From NCBI GenBank assembly GCA_038527215.1, contig JBCBGC010000028.1, forward strand, positions 1 to 64,000: 64,000 nucleotides of DNA, in the 5' to 3' direction. Under the pieces are notes generated by a model. It saw only the letters and a program-made list of their open reading frames with translations. It had not been told where the DNA came from and did not search any database. Position numbers and translations under genes: made by a program. The stretch's first letter is position 1. Each line of letters opens with the position of its first letter. Source of the stretch: JAWPMV01 sp038527215 (GTDB lineage: Bacteria; Bacteroidota; Bacteroidia; J057). Positions 9,208 through 18,015 of this stretch are shown piece after piece.

Positions 9208-10446
9208 ATGAAGCGCATCATCTCCCAAGGCGTGGCGATCTTCATGGGTTTGGCAGGACTAGGTTTACTTCCCACACTTAGCTTTGCCCAGAGCCAGGAG
9301 GTCCAGTTTTTGAACCAACATCACCAGACTTTTTCGGTCCAGGCAGAAGGAGTTTTACCTAGTCTTTCCCTGCTGGACCCTTACCTGCAAGGTCCGGAAA
9401 TCATCCTGGCTGGAGAGCAGCATTATTTAAAAGAAAGTGCAGACCTGCGCTTTTTTTTCCTACGATACACCCATCAGCACGCAGGCGTAAGATACCTGCT
9501 GGAAGAATTGCCCTTTAGCATGGGCTATCTCCTCAACCAATATGTCCTCAGTGGAGACAGCAGTTACCTCAATCGGGTTTTTCCGCATTATAGCACCCCG
9601 CAGCGCTTCAAGGCCTGGCGAAGTTTTTATCAAAAATTAGCGGCCTTTAATCAACGCCTTCCCTTGGGAGATAAAATCCAGGTGATCGGCCTGGATGTGG
9701 AACGCATGACTGAATTTGACTGGATGGTCCAAAACCCGGCTTTCCGCCTCTTACGCAGCATGTTAGCCCAACATCAGGTGCCCATCGGCAAGGTGGCGGA
9801 TCTGTACAGTTGCATGGGCGAAATGGAAAATTATCCCTTCGATGAAGCGGTTAGCAAGCAGGTACAAAGCCGGATGCGGAGCTTTGTGGAATACTGGTAC
9901 CAGGAATGGGATAGCTTTCACGAAATGTTGGGAGAGGATTTTTTTGCGGCCCATATCATGATCACGGGCCTCCACCAAAGCTGGCAATATCCGGGCGATA
10001 AACTAGCACCTTACCGGGATGATTTTATGTACCAAAGTTTTCGCCTGCTCTATCCGACTTTTGCGGTAGAGGCCAGATGCTTTGGTCAATTTGGTTCTAT
10101 TCATACGCCTCTGGAAGCAGGCAAGAGGCCTCTGGGGACGCAGCTCCAGCAGGCGGAACACTCTCCTGTACGGGGGCGCACCCTTAGCATCCGCTATGCC
10201 TATGAAGGCGTGATCGAAAAAGCCAATGCCAATCCCCGGGGCCTTTATCGGGAGGGAGACCTTATTCGCGATCTCCCCAAACGCTTGCAGGCACCTTGCC
10301 TGGAAGCCTTCAGCAGCGCTCCTCAGCCTATTTTGATCCAACTGGATGGGCTTCATAGCCCTTTTACAGATCAGGCTCGGCAGTTTAGCTTCATGGTCTA
10401 TGTTCCGCTGGGCGTACAGTACCAGAACAAATTCGAAAAAGAATAA
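9208..10446 (+). CDS. Secreted erythromycin-esterase/ChaN-like protein
   Basis: The 412-residue protein has a signal peptide (about 1-27, cleavage near FAQS). The mature N-terminus carries ILAGEQHYLKESADLR then LLEELPFSMGYLLNQYV, the pattern of the EreA/ChaN/TIKI superfamily, in which a Glu-x-His after a beta-strand and a second Glu pair form the active site. Later conserved elements include IQVIGLDVER and ILIQLDGLHS. The substrate is unknown; members range from macrolide esterases to haem-uptake lipoproteins and peptidases. An antibiotic-resistance role should not be assumed. It starts 27 nt after the AAA+ remnant and stands as its own transcription unit. Confidence 0.75.
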   Translation: MKRIISQGVAIFMGLAGLGLLPTLSFAQSQEVQFLNQHHQTFSVQAEGVLPSLSLLDPYLQGPEIILAGEQHYLKESADLRFFFLRYTHQHAGVRYLLEELPFSMGYLLNQYVLSGDSSYLNRVFPHYSTPQRFKAWRSFYQKLAAFNQRLPLGDKIQVIGLDVERMTEFDWMVQNPAFRLLRSMLAQHQVPIGKVADLYSCMGEMENYPFDEAVSKQVQSRMRSFVEYWYQEWDSFHEMLGEDFFAAHIMITGLHQSWQYPGDKLAPYRDDFMYQSFRLLYPTFAVEARCFGQFGSIHTPLEAGKRPLGTQLQQAEHSPVRGRTLSIRYAYEGVIEKANANPRGLYREGDLIRDLPKRLQAPCLEAFSSAPQPILIQLDGLHSPFTDQARQFSFMVYVPLGVQYQNKFEKE

Positions 10447-10527
10447 GCGCCTATCTAAAAATTATTCTTCAGGCCCTAAGCCTTTGATGTGCTTCGGCTA
10501 ATTACTAGCTTCGCATAGGATCAACCT

Positions 10528-11496
10528 ATGCTACTCATGCGTTTATATTCTACCAGCGTTTCCGCTTCCCTTCTGAGCCTCCTGCTGCTGGGAAGTTTTT
10601 GGGCCTGTACGCCCGCTCCTTCTTCTGAGTCAGATTCATCCGAGCCATCTTCTGAAACCATGTCTACCCCTAGCATTGATGTACAAGGGCACCGGGGCTG
10701 CCGGGGCCTTTTACCCGAAAACACCATACCTGCTTTTCTCCGTGCCCTCGATATCGGCGTCCAAACCCTGGAAATGGATGTGGTGATCACCAAAGATGGG
10801 CAGGTTCTGCTTTCGCACGAACCCTTTATGTCCCATGAAATTTGCGCTGATCCGGATGGCAAGGAGATTACGGAAGAAAATGAACGGGAATGGAACATCT
10901 ATCAGATGACGCTGGAAGAGGTGCAGGAATGTGATTGTGGAAGCAAAAAACATCCTCGCTTCCCGGAGCAGGAAAATAGCCCCGTGGAGAAGCCTACCTT
11001 GGCTGCAGTCATCGCCGCAGCAGAAGCCCACGCCCAGCAAAAGGGACGGCCCGCCCCTATGTACAATATCGAAACCAAATCTACGCCTGCTGGTGACTCG
11101 GTCTTTCATCCTGCCCCGGCTGAATTTGTAGACCGATTGGTCAAGGTGATGCAGGAAGGGGGCATCGTGGAGCGCAGTACGATTCAATCCTTTGATGTGC
11201 GGACCCTCCAATATGCCCATGAGGCCTATCCCGATATCAGGCTCGTCCTGCTGGTAGAAAATGAGGACGGAGCCGCCGCCAATCTCGAAAACCTGGGATT
11301 CGTCCCCGAAGTATACAGCCCCTACTTTCAATTTGTCGATTCCGCCCTGGTAGATTTTTGTGCGGAAAAAAAGATGGCCCTGATCCCCTGGACCATCAAC
11401 GAAGATGCCGACATCCAGCAGATGCTGGAACTGGGAGTAGATGGCATCATTTCTGATTACCCGGACCGCGTAGTCCGCATTCTCAACACACAATGA
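10528..11496 (+). CDS. Glycerophosphodiester phosphodiesterase lipoprotein
   Basis: The 322-residue lipoprotein has a lipobox ending at Cys27 (GSFWAC) and a Ser-rich linker to about residue 50. The GDPD barrel begins with GHRGCRGLLPENT, which supplies catalytic His55 and Arg56 and metal ligand Glu64. TLEMDVVITKDG supplies the E-x-D pair and VLLSHEP the second His. IPWTINEDADIQQMLELGVDGIISDYP is the typical C-terminal strand-helix-strand seen in parts. It hydrolyses glycerophosphodiesters at the cell envelope to glycerol-3-phosphate and an alcohol. The insert with a CDCGSKKHPRF segment (residues 135-150) is usual for the longer Bacteroidota members. Its stop overlaps the SDR start (ATGA), so the two are translationally coupled. 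Confidence 0.93.
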   Translation: MLLMRLYSTSVSASLLSLLLLGSFWACTPAPSSESDSSEPSSETMSTPSIDVQGHRGCRGLLPENTIPAFLRALDIGVQTLEMDVVITKDGQVLLSHEPFMSHEICADPDGKEITEENEREWNIYQMTLEEVQECDCGSKKHPRFPEQENSPVEKPTLAAVIAAAEAHAQQKGRPAPMYNIETKSTPAGDSVFHPAPAEFVDRLVKVMQEGGIVERSTIQSFDVRTLQYAHEAYPDIRLVLLVENEDGAAANLENLGFVPEVYSPYFQFVDSALVDFCAEKKMALIPWTINEDADIQQMLELGVDGIISDYPDRVVRILNTQ

Positions 11497-12269
11497 GTAC
11501 AGCATTTCTCAGTCAATATGGGCCCTGGGCCCTGGTAACCGGTGCCTCTTCAGGCATTGGTGAAGAATTTGCCCGCCAACTGGCTGCCAAAGGCCTGAAC
11601 CTGGTCCTGGTAGCCCGACGAGCCGACCGCATGCAAGCCCTGGCCGAACAACTCAGCCAGCAGTATCCGATTGAAACCCGCGTCATCTCCCTGGACCTGA
11701 CCGACCCGAACTTTTTGTCCACCCTCACTCCACAAGTAGAGGATATCGAAATCGGACTCCTGGTCAATAATGCGGGCATGATGCTCAACGGTCCTATCCA
11801 TAAGGTCGACCTGCGTCGCCACCAGCAACTGCTGGCCCTGAACTGTGAAGCCCCACTGATGCTGGCCCATTATTATGGCAAGGCCATGCGCGCCCGTAAA
11901 CAAGGAGGCATTATTTTCACCTCTTCCGTTTCCGCCTTTATGTCGGTGCCTTATATGAGCCATTATGCGGCCTCCAAAGCCTACGTACTCTCGCTGGCGG
12001 AGAGCATGAGCTATGAAATGCGCGACGCCAATGTAGCCGTACAGGCCCTTTGTCCTGGCTATACCGAAACCGAAATGACCGCTGGTATCAAGGGGAACAT
12101 CAAGATGATGACCCCGACCGAAGTGGTTAAGGAATCTCTGGACAATCTCGGTTCCAAATTTACCGTCATCAATGGCGCGAATAATCGCCGTCAGGTTTGG
12201 ATGATGCGGAAGCTCTTTAGCCGAAAAAGAGCCCTGGAGATGGTGGGCAAGATGATGAAAAAGAATTAG
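11493..12269 (+). CDS. Short-chain dehydrogenase/reductase
   Basis: The 258-residue SDR shows the nucleotide-binding motif TGASSGIG at 17-24, the ARRADR stretch typical of NADP(H) preference, NNAG at the end of strand four, the catalytic Ser region TSSVSAF, and YAASK. The C-terminal part (VNGANNRRQVWMMRKLF) resembles the DltE/YqjQ-type SDR branch. The substrate is unknown. The ATGA overlap with the phosphodiesterase gene indicates a shared transcript, but a joint pathway is not evident. Confidence 0.92.
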   Translation: MSTAFLSQYGPWALVTGASSGIGEEFARQLAAKGLNLVLVARRADRMQALAEQLSQQYPIETRVISLDLTDPNFLSTLTPQVEDIEIGLLVNNAGMMLNGPIHKVDLRRHQQLLALNCEAPLMLAHYYGKAMRARKQGGIIFTSSVSAFMSVPYMSHYAASKAYVLSLAESMSYEMRDANVAVQALCPGYTETEMTAGIKGNIKMMTPTEVVKESLDNLGSKFTVINGANNRRQVWMMRKLFSRKRALEMVGKMMKKN

Positions 12270-12424
12270 ACCTATCGGTCAAGCAGGAAGCTTTTGCCTG
12301 GAAGCAGCAACGGTATAGGAATTGCGGATGTCTTTGCGGCAGATAAATATTAGCGGGGCAAACTTGCTTTTTCCCTGCGAATTTATCCGTAACTTGGATC
12401 AATCCATTTCCAGCGGCATTTCAT

Positions 12425-14218
12425 ATGGCCAAACAAAATCCGCCATTATACGGCAGGTTTGCCTTCAATAGTATTCAATCACTGGTAGAGCGATTGCGCG
12501 AGTTATCCGGTTTTTTCCCGGAAAGCTCTGAATTCAGCGCCTACATGACCACCTTTGGGGGAGAGAGCTTCTATGGCCTGGATTATGCGGAAATGGTCTC
12601 CTTGTTTGATCAGTACAAGGATGAGGTCAAATCGCTCACCTCGGCCATCAGCGATAAGAAAGGCATGAGCATCAATGTCAACCTTCGCTACCTAAAGCGA
12701 GGCGGCAGGTGTGATGCCCAATATGTCATCGTCGCCCCGACGGCCTATCAGAAGCGTCGCCTCAATGGTCTCATCCTCGGGAATTGGGAGCCGGAAAGCC
12801 CGGAAGTGAAGGAAGCCTATGATCGACTATCTGAGGTTATTCATATTGTTCATCAATTCAAGGTTCGGGAAACCATTCGCCAGGAAAAGGAGAAAGAAAA
12901 CCGTCTGGTAGCTCACCTGCTTTCCGAGCAGAAAAGAATGGATAAGCCTCCCGCGCCCAAGGAAACCCAAAAACTACAGGTTTTACGGGATGCTTTTCAT
13001 TTTAACCAGGATATCGGCAGTCGTCCCCTGATCGAGCTCCTGGAAACCCTGTCCAGCCTTTTTCTTCAAGCTGCCCCTTTCAACATTCGGGTCATTACTA
13101 CGGATGGAGAGCCCTACAATCAGATTGGGATGAAGGGTTTGCGGCTATTTATGGAAAAAAGGCGCAGTTCCGTACTAAAAGTCTTCATGGATGCAGCGAC
13201 CATGCAAGGGGAATTGATCGATATCCGCCTGGACTTCGGGCATCCGCCTCGCCACCACAATGCAGAAGTGGAACTGACGTCCTATCGACCCAAGCAGATT
13301 CAAGCGACCATTCGGGAGATGCTCATGCAGGGTACCGGGGCAGAAATCAGCGGTCAGACGCCCCTGGTGCATGAAATGTTCCGCTTCAAGCGGGAGGAGT
13401 TTGTATTAGACCGAGTACTCAAATTAATGCAAACCTTGTCCTCAAAGTACCTGCACCATGAGTCTGGCACCGCCTTTTTGTCCACCCACTCCGGGGAAAC
13501 CTACCCGGCGCTCTCCCTCAAACAACTGCGGGGCATCTATGCCCAGCACCAGCCGCAAGTGAGCTTTCTGCTTTTTGGAATCAACCAAAGTTTGACGGGT
13601 CAAACCTTCAGCCTGATGTTTCAGTTTCCGGATGAAGGGCAGGAACCTTACGGCAGCCTGAGCATGATGTGGGGCAAGGACGGTACCCATCAGGAAGTCA
13701 AAAGCCTGGTGTGGGACCAGTTGAAATTATTGCCTTACAATAAGCGGTCAGCCGAGGAAGAACAACCTGCCCCTTTGCAGCCGCGGACGGAAATGACCGT
13801 TACCCCGGTGTTTCAGGGGCGAAAATTTGAGATTTATCCTTTGACGGCGCTGATCCTCATGCCGCTGGAGGCCTACTGGAGTGAATCGCTGTGGGTTCAC
13901 CTTCAGCAAACCCTCAAAGCGGTGGGCGTGGATAGCTACAAAGGCCAGGCCTTGTATTCTGAAAATAAAATGGAGTACAACTGGGAAAAGCTCAATGAGG
14001 TAGAAATTGTGGTGGCGGATCTTACCTATAAGCATCCGGATGTGTTCTACAAGGTCGGGGTGGCCCACACCCTCGGCAAAAAGATCATGCTGATCACCCA
14101 GCATGCCCGGGATATTCCTAAGGATTTCCTGGCGTTTCCGCATATCGTTTACGACAACAATATTCATGGCCTGCATCGGCTCTCTGAGCGCCTGCTTGAG
14201 TGGGTGCATAGGGGATGA
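12425..14218 (+). CDS. Triple-repeat protein with NDT/TIR-like C-terminal domain, copy 1
   Basis: I do not recognise the N-terminal family. The 597-residue soluble protein has three divergent repeats of about 120 residues (about 5-125, 195-310, 318-435). Each opens with a phenylalanine motif (GRFAF, DAFHF, MFRF), then an L-x-x-L-x-x-L helix, a gly-rich TDG/THSGE-x-Y turn and a strand pattern. A linker leads to a C-terminal Rossmann-like domain (about 455-597) with ALILMPLEAYW and VVADLTYKHPDVFYKVGVAH then KKIMLITQ. This is the signature of nucleoside deoxyribosyltransferase/TIR-like domains (normally NVFYELGIAHA). The catalytic Glu is Lys543 here, so the domain probably binds but does not cleave its nucleotide. 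A homologue follows at 14703. A sensing or defence role is inference only. Confidence 0.7.
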   Translation: MAKQNPPLYGRFAFNSIQSLVERLRELSGFFPESSEFSAYMTTFGGESFYGLDYAEMVSLFDQYKDEVKSLTSAISDKKGMSINVNLRYLKRGGRCDAQYVIVAPTAYQKRRLNGLILGNWEPESPEVKEAYDRLSEVIHIVHQFKVRETIRQEKEKENRLVAHLLSEQKRMDKPPAPKETQKLQVLRDAFHFNQDIGSRPLIELLETLSSLFLQAAPFNIRVITTDGEPYNQIGMKGLRLFMEKRRSSVLKVFMDAATMQGELIDIRLDFGHPPRHHNAEVELTSYRPKQIQATIREMLMQGTGAEISGQTPLVHEMFRFKREEFVLDRVLKLMQTLSSKYLHHESGTAFLSTHSGETYPALSLKQLRGIYAQHQPQVSFLLFGINQSLTGQTFSLMFQFPDEGQEPYGSLSMMWGKDGTHQEVKSLVWDQLKLLPYNKRSAEEEQPAPLQPRTEMTVTPVFQGRKFEIYPLTALILMPLEAYWSESLWVHLQQTLKAVGVDSYKGQALYSENKMEYNWEKLNEVEIVVADLTYKHPDVFYKVGVAHTLGKKIMLITQHARDIPKDFLAFPHIVYDNNIHGLHRLSERLLEWVHRG

Positions 14219-14248
14219 TGGAAGCTCGTGGTGAGTTTTCCCCCAGAA

Positions 14249-14505
14249 GGTATCTGGGGTAGGGTGGAGCCCGGCTGGAAGCCAGGGTTAAGGGGCGGTC
14301 TGGTGGGGTTATCTCAGAAGGTATCTGGGCTGAGTTGGCCCGGCTGGAAGCCAGGGGAATGGGGCGCCCCGACAGGTTTTCCCCAGATGGTATCTGGGGT
14401 AGGGTGGAGCCCGGCTGGAAGCCAGGGTTACGGGTCGGTCTGGTGGGGTTTTCCCAGAGGGTATCTGGGCTGAGTTGGCCCGGCTGGAAGCCAGGGTTAC
14501 TGAAA
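14249..14505. repeat. Four direct copies of a ~70-bp unit
   Basis: Copies begin at 14249, 14320, 14389 and 14460 with GGTATCTGGG, followed by the shared core CCCGGCTGGAAGCCAGGG. Copies 1 and 3, and 2 and 4, are closest to each other, so the present array probably arose by doubling of a 140-bp pair. The core can fold (CCGGCTGG/CCAG), and the repeats lie directly after the stop codon of copy 1 of the paralogue pair. Confidence 0.85.
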
Positions 14506-14531
14506 TTCTCTCAGTTCCGCTTGCGGAACGG

Positions 14532-14615
14532 TCTCACCTCTCACTTCTCACCTCTCACTTCTCACTTCTCACCTCTCACTTCTCACTTCTCACCTCTCAC
14601 TTCTCACCTCTCACA
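14532..14615. repeat. Heptanucleotide microsatellite (TCTCACY)12
   Basis: Twelve uninterrupted units of TCTCACC or TCTCACT, with a last unit TCTCACA, occupy 84 bp. It ends 87 bp before the chosen start of the second paralogue. Because 7 is not a multiple of 3, any gain or loss of a unit would change the frame of an upstream-initiated protein, and it would change promoter spacing if the promoter lies within or before the array. Confidence 0.9.
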
Positions 14616-14702
14616 GTCCCGATTCATCGGGACGCTCTCTTCTTCGCAACCTCCGCCGTGCTTTTTTGCCTATCTTCGCTTCTATCACTGGTACACAGAC
14701 TC

Positions 14703-16388
14703 ATGGCGCACGCTCCTTTATATGGCCGCTTCGATTGGGCGGATCTCGATCTCCTTGTGCAACGCCTTTCCCTGATTTCTGAAAAGGGATTGGCGGGAAC
14801 TGCTTTTACCGCCTATCTGGTCACCCGCTCTACCCAAAAATATTACGGTCTCAGTCTGGAGGAATTGACGGAGCATTATCTCCGGCATCAGGGGGAAATC
14901 ATGGCCTTTTCTGCTTCGGCTTGCAGTTTCTCGGGCATGGTGGTGCGGATCAATGTGCGCTTTCACCAGGGATTGCAAGGACCGCAGGCCCAGTTTATCA
15001 TCGGAACGGGCAGCAAAGCCCGTAACCGCGCCATCCGCGAAATGCTGGAAGGGAAATGGTCAGGCGAGGCGATTGTGGCGGAAAAGGAAGGCAAAAAATC
15101 CAGCAGCCAAAGCCGCTGGCAGGATTTTTCCATCCCGGCTTTTTCAGTCCGTCCCAAATTGCCCAATCCTTTTACGGGCATGACCTATGATAAGCCCACT
15201 TTGACCCTGACGGATCACTTTTACTTTGATCCTTATACCACGGCCGACGCCATCGTGACTTTGCTCAATCGGCTTTCCAATACCTTCCTGGATGGGGCGC
15301 TCTTTCATTTACGGCTGGAAACCACAGATGGAGATTATCACATGCACCTGGACCGGGCGCAACTGGACTTTATGTTTCAGCATCGCCGGGAAAAGCTGCT
15401 GATGATCTACATGGATGCGGCTTCCCTGGATGGGCAATGGATCAACCTCCGGCTATCTTATCATCCCCTGCTCACCGGCCCCAATGGCGAAATGGACGTC
15501 ACCTCTCATCAGGCGGATGAGATCATGGCCGTGGTGAGTGATAACCTGGGACTGGCCATACCGCCACCCACCATCCCAGCACGCTTGCAAACAGCTTTTC
15601 ATTTTGATGCGGGAGAATTTTCTCTGTCAGAACTGGTACGGAGCATGGAGGAGATTTCCCGCTACTACCTGCAACGTATTCCTCCGGTAGCTTTTTTGAG
15701 CACGCATTATGGCCAAAGTTTTACCGGACTGAGTATGTATCAGCTGAAAAAAATCTTTGGGCGGCATCAGCAAGATGTAGCAGTGCTCTCATTAGGCATT
15801 ACCCATGTCATGACCGGACAGACCATGAGCCTGATGTATCAATTTCCGGAAAAAAAGGCAGCGCCTACTGCTAGTCTGAGTATGATGTGGGGCGACAGTC
15901 GCAAACATGAGGCGGTACAAACTTTGCTGGAAGAAAGACTGGGACTGGAACCGGGTGTCAATCAAGCGGAAGCAGCTATCCCTGATCTCAAAACAGTACC
16001 AGCCACCAGTTTGTGCCTGGTGAACTTGCCCTGGGAAGCGCATGGTGTGAACGAAAGCTGGCGACTGATCCAGGAGGTGATGGAGGAAGCGGGTTTACGG
16101 GTAAAACCCTTCAAGGCCCAACAAGCCCATCAGCAATGGGACGAAACCATGCAGGCGGTCCATGAAGCAGATCTTTTCCTGGCAGACTTCACCTACCAGC
16201 AAGCTGACATTCTGTATCGGTTGGGCATAGCCCAAGCCATGGGTAAAACCATCATTGGTATGATCCAGGATGATCAGGCCATTCCTCCGCACTTGCAAGA
16301 GCTACCCTTGATTCCCTACACCAACAATCGGGAGGGACGCGCCCTCATGGCGCAGGAACTGGCCGTCCGGCTGGGAGAGTTGGGATAG
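14703..16388 (+). CDS. Triple-repeat protein with NDT/TIR-like C-terminal domain, copy 2
   Basis: This is a 561-residue paralogue of the protein at 12425. I chose ATG 14703 because MAHAPLYGRFDWADLDLL aligns with the N-terminus of copy 1; the open frame extends upstream only through simple repeats. The three repeat units lie at about 5-120, 155-280 and 287-410, with the shared marks GRFDW, DHFYF, TAFHF and AFLSTHYGQSF. The C-terminal domain (about 425-561) reads LFLADFTYQQADILYRLGIAQ then KTIIGMIQ. The catalytic Glu position is Arg506, so again the enzymatic residue is missing. Sequence divergence between copies is large, so the duplication is old. The end overlaps the convergent thioredoxin-like gene by 44 nt. 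Confidence 0.7.
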   Translation: MAHAPLYGRFDWADLDLLVQRLSLISEKGLAGTAFTAYLVTRSTQKYYGLSLEELTEHYLRHQGEIMAFSASACSFSGMVVRINVRFHQGLQGPQAQFIIGTGSKARNRAIREMLEGKWSGEAIVAEKEGKKSSSQSRWQDFSIPAFSVRPKLPNPFTGMTYDKPTLTLTDHFYFDPYTTADAIVTLLNRLSNTFLDGALFHLRLETTDGDYHMHLDRAQLDFMFQHRREKLLMIYMDAASLDGQWINLRLSYHPLLTGPNGEMDVTSHQADEIMAVVSDNLGLAIPPPTIPARLQTAFHFDAGEFSLSELVRSMEEISRYYLQRIPPVAFLSTHYGQSFTGLSMYQLKKIFGRHQQDVAVLSLGITHVMTGQTMSLMYQFPEKKAAPTASLSMMWGDSRKHEAVQTLLEERLGLEPGVNQAEAAIPDLKTVPATSLCLVNLPWEAHGVNESWRLIQEVMEEAGLRVKPFKAQQAHQQWDETMQAVHEADLFLADFTYQQADILYRLGIAQAMGKTIIGMIQDDQAIPPHLQELPLIPYTNNREGRALMAQELAVRLGELG

Positions 16389-16908
16389 AAACGCGAAAAG
16401 TTTCCCAGTCCCGGTACCAACCCGTGACGGAATCCTTTTGAAGGAGCCAAATAGGATATGAAAAAGCCTCAGGGAACAATTTTTGGTGGGTAAGGAGAAA
16501 AATGCTGTCTTGATCGAAAAACAGCGGATAAGGAAGCGCTAATTTTTCTTTCCAAAAATAGGCCAGCATTTCTCTTGCTTGTCCATGTCCCAGGAATAAA
16601 ACCGAATACCCAGTCGAAGCCAGAGAATCCAGATGAGGACTGAGGGACCATATTTCCTCAAGGCATTTCCCACAATCAGCAAAAAAATGAATTAATATCC
16701 CTTTGTGCGGGATAGGAGGGAAAGGATTCTCGGAAAAAAGCTCACCACCCAGGGAAGCTTTCGATTGCAGAGCCACCTTTGGCCCCCGATTCCCTGAACC
16801 AATCGAGCCATCCGAACAACCGATCTGATAAAAGCAGCCCCATAACATGAACCCGATCAGAAGAGACAGAGGGGGCACATTACCCCTCATCAAAGACTGG
16901 TAGTTCAT
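16345..16908 (-). CDS. Thioredoxin-like lipoprotein
   Basis: The 187-residue lipoprotein has a lipobox near LWGC (Cys25) and a thioredoxin-like domain in which ILIHFFADCGKCLEEIW shows a CxxC centre (CGKC). FFDQDSIFLLTHQKLFPEAF and the PIWLL strand with a cis-Pro-like Pro follow. It probably acts in the periplasm or outer membrane as a thiol reductant or oxidant. It starts 29 nt inside the 3' end of the propeller gene, so the two are coupled; Met7 (16890) is an alternative start. Its position after genes for Cys-containing exported peptides suggests a role in their disulfide state, which is inference. The 3' end overlaps the convergent paralogue gene by 44 nt. Confidence 0.75.
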   Translation of the reverse strand: MNYQSLMRGNVPPLSLLIGFMLWGCFYQIGCSDGSIGSGNRGPKVALQSKASLGGELFSENPFPPIPHKGILIHFFADCGKCLEEIWSLSPHLDSLASTGYSVLFLGHGQAREMLAYFWKEKLALPYPLFFDQDSIFLLTHQKLFPEAFSYPIWLLQKDSVTGWYRDWETFRVSIPTLPAGRPVPAP

Positions 16909-17956
16909 ATTTCAGCAGATTCACTTCGCCTTTTTCATTGTACTCCAGGGCTAATAGGAGCGTCTCTTCCGGATTCACGGATAGGCTGATAATGGGTTTA
17001 TCCAATAAATACCTTCTAACCTTCGCGCCATTCAAATCGAACAGATGTAACTCCTGGGAGGTGGCTGCCTGCATGCCATCATTTTTCGTATCTCTCAGCG
17101 TTTTATTAGGAAAAAGAGCCAAAATATGCCTTTTGCTGGCCGTCAATTGGCGGTATCCATGTCTTGTTTCACCAGTCAGATAAAAGTGATCCCCTTCAGA
17201 GGTATCATACACAGGTTCGAACCGCTGGGGCCCCATTTTGGCCAGAGGTTCTGGTTGGGCCGGGTCAATCAGCAGGATCTTATCAGCAAAGGTGTACCCA
17301 AAGGCGAGCAAAGGCTGGAAGGGTATTTTGATCAAATGTCCCTGATGCGCCTGATAATGGACAAAATCCTCAATCCTTGGATGAGGCTTAGCAGGAAGCT
17401 TACCCCAGGTCTTTTTGGTTCCTGAGCTTGGGTTTATGAAAGAAATTTTGTCATCCCCAGTAAAAGCATTCAGCGAAACTACCTGAGTATCACTAAACCA
17501 AAAGGTATTGTCAAGGGTCATCAGCTTATCCGATAGATCGACCAGATGAGCTTTTTCAAGGGGTTCTGGCTCCAAAGCATATTTCCAGGGCAGACGATAG
17601 AGTTTCTTACTCATCTGATCAAACAGAGAAAGCATATCCAACTCCGGATCAAACACCAAGGGATTTAAGCTGATAAATTGTCCGGGACCGTCCCCTCTGC
17701 CTACCTGCCCAAAGGCATTCAGTAATTCCCCTTCCCAATTGAAAATTTTCACCAAATAGGGACCATCATACACAGACTCTAGAATCACAGGAAGATCATG
17801 GAGGAGGAAAACATCTGCATGCATCCCCAAGTCTGTTGAAAGTTCTACTATTTCGCTTGTTAATCGGAACACGGGAATTCCTTCGTCGGTAAACGCTTCC
17901 CCCTCAGGTTCACAAGCCCAACAAAGCAGCCCAAAAAGCAGCCATATATATCTCAT
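16880..17956 (-). CDS. 6-bladed beta-propeller lipoprotein (BF3164-like), minus-strand copy
   Basis: The 358-residue lipoprotein starts at Met 17956 (MRYIWLLFGLLCWACEPEG gives a clean signal peptide and lipobox Cys); the frame opens 11 codons earlier at 17989. The propeller signature VGRGDGPGQF lies near residue 95, matching the GRGPGEF motif in the three plus-strand homologues, and the ending YNEKGEVNLLKYELP resembles theirs (LYLYELP). BF3164/TolB-like propeller lipoproteins of Bacteroidota commonly sit beside genes for small exported peptides. Here the 75-residue and the frameshifted peptide reading frames lie just upstream on the same strand. It is probably anchored in the outer membrane. 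What it binds is unknown. Confidence 0.82.
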   Translation of the reverse strand: MRYIWLLFGLLCWACEPEGEAFTDEGIPVFRLTSEIVELSTDLGMHADVFLLHDLPVILESVYDGPYLVKIFNWEGELLNAFGQVGRGDGPGQFISLNPLVFDPELDMLSLFDQMSKKLYRLPWKYALEPEPLEKAHLVDLSDKLMTLDNTFWFSDTQVVSLNAFTGDDKISFINPSSGTKKTWGKLPAKPHPRIEDFVHYQAHQGHLIKIPFQPLLAFGYTFADKILLIDPAQPEPLAKMGPQRFEPVYDTSEGDHFYLTGETRHGYRQLTASKRHILALFPNKTLRDTKNDGMQAATSQELHLFDLNGAKVRRYLLDKPIISLSVNPEETLLLALEYNEKGEVNLLKYELPVFDEG

Positions 17957-18015
17957 AGGCCGCTGCTTATTTTTTCGAATTGTGTGCATGATTATGTGTC
18001 GTGATTGTGATCTTT

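Larger units (their letters stand above)
14219..14702. other. Repeat-filled spacer between the two paralogues
   Basis: This 484-bp spacer holds four imperfect direct copies of a 70-bp unit (14249-14505) and a heptamer array (14532-14615), both listed separately. No independent gene is supported. The long open frame from 14475 runs through the heptamers and only reaches homologous protein sequence at 14703. Confidence 0.7.

Noticed and set aside
10711..11505. 264-codon minus-strand frame
   Set aside because: Antisense to the glycerophosphodiester phosphodiesterase with conserved active site on the plus strand.
14475..14702. 76-codon N-terminal extension of the second paralogue
   Set aside because: It translates the heptamer array (repeated LLTSHFS) and has no counterpart in the first paralogue, which begins at the point matching ATG 14703.
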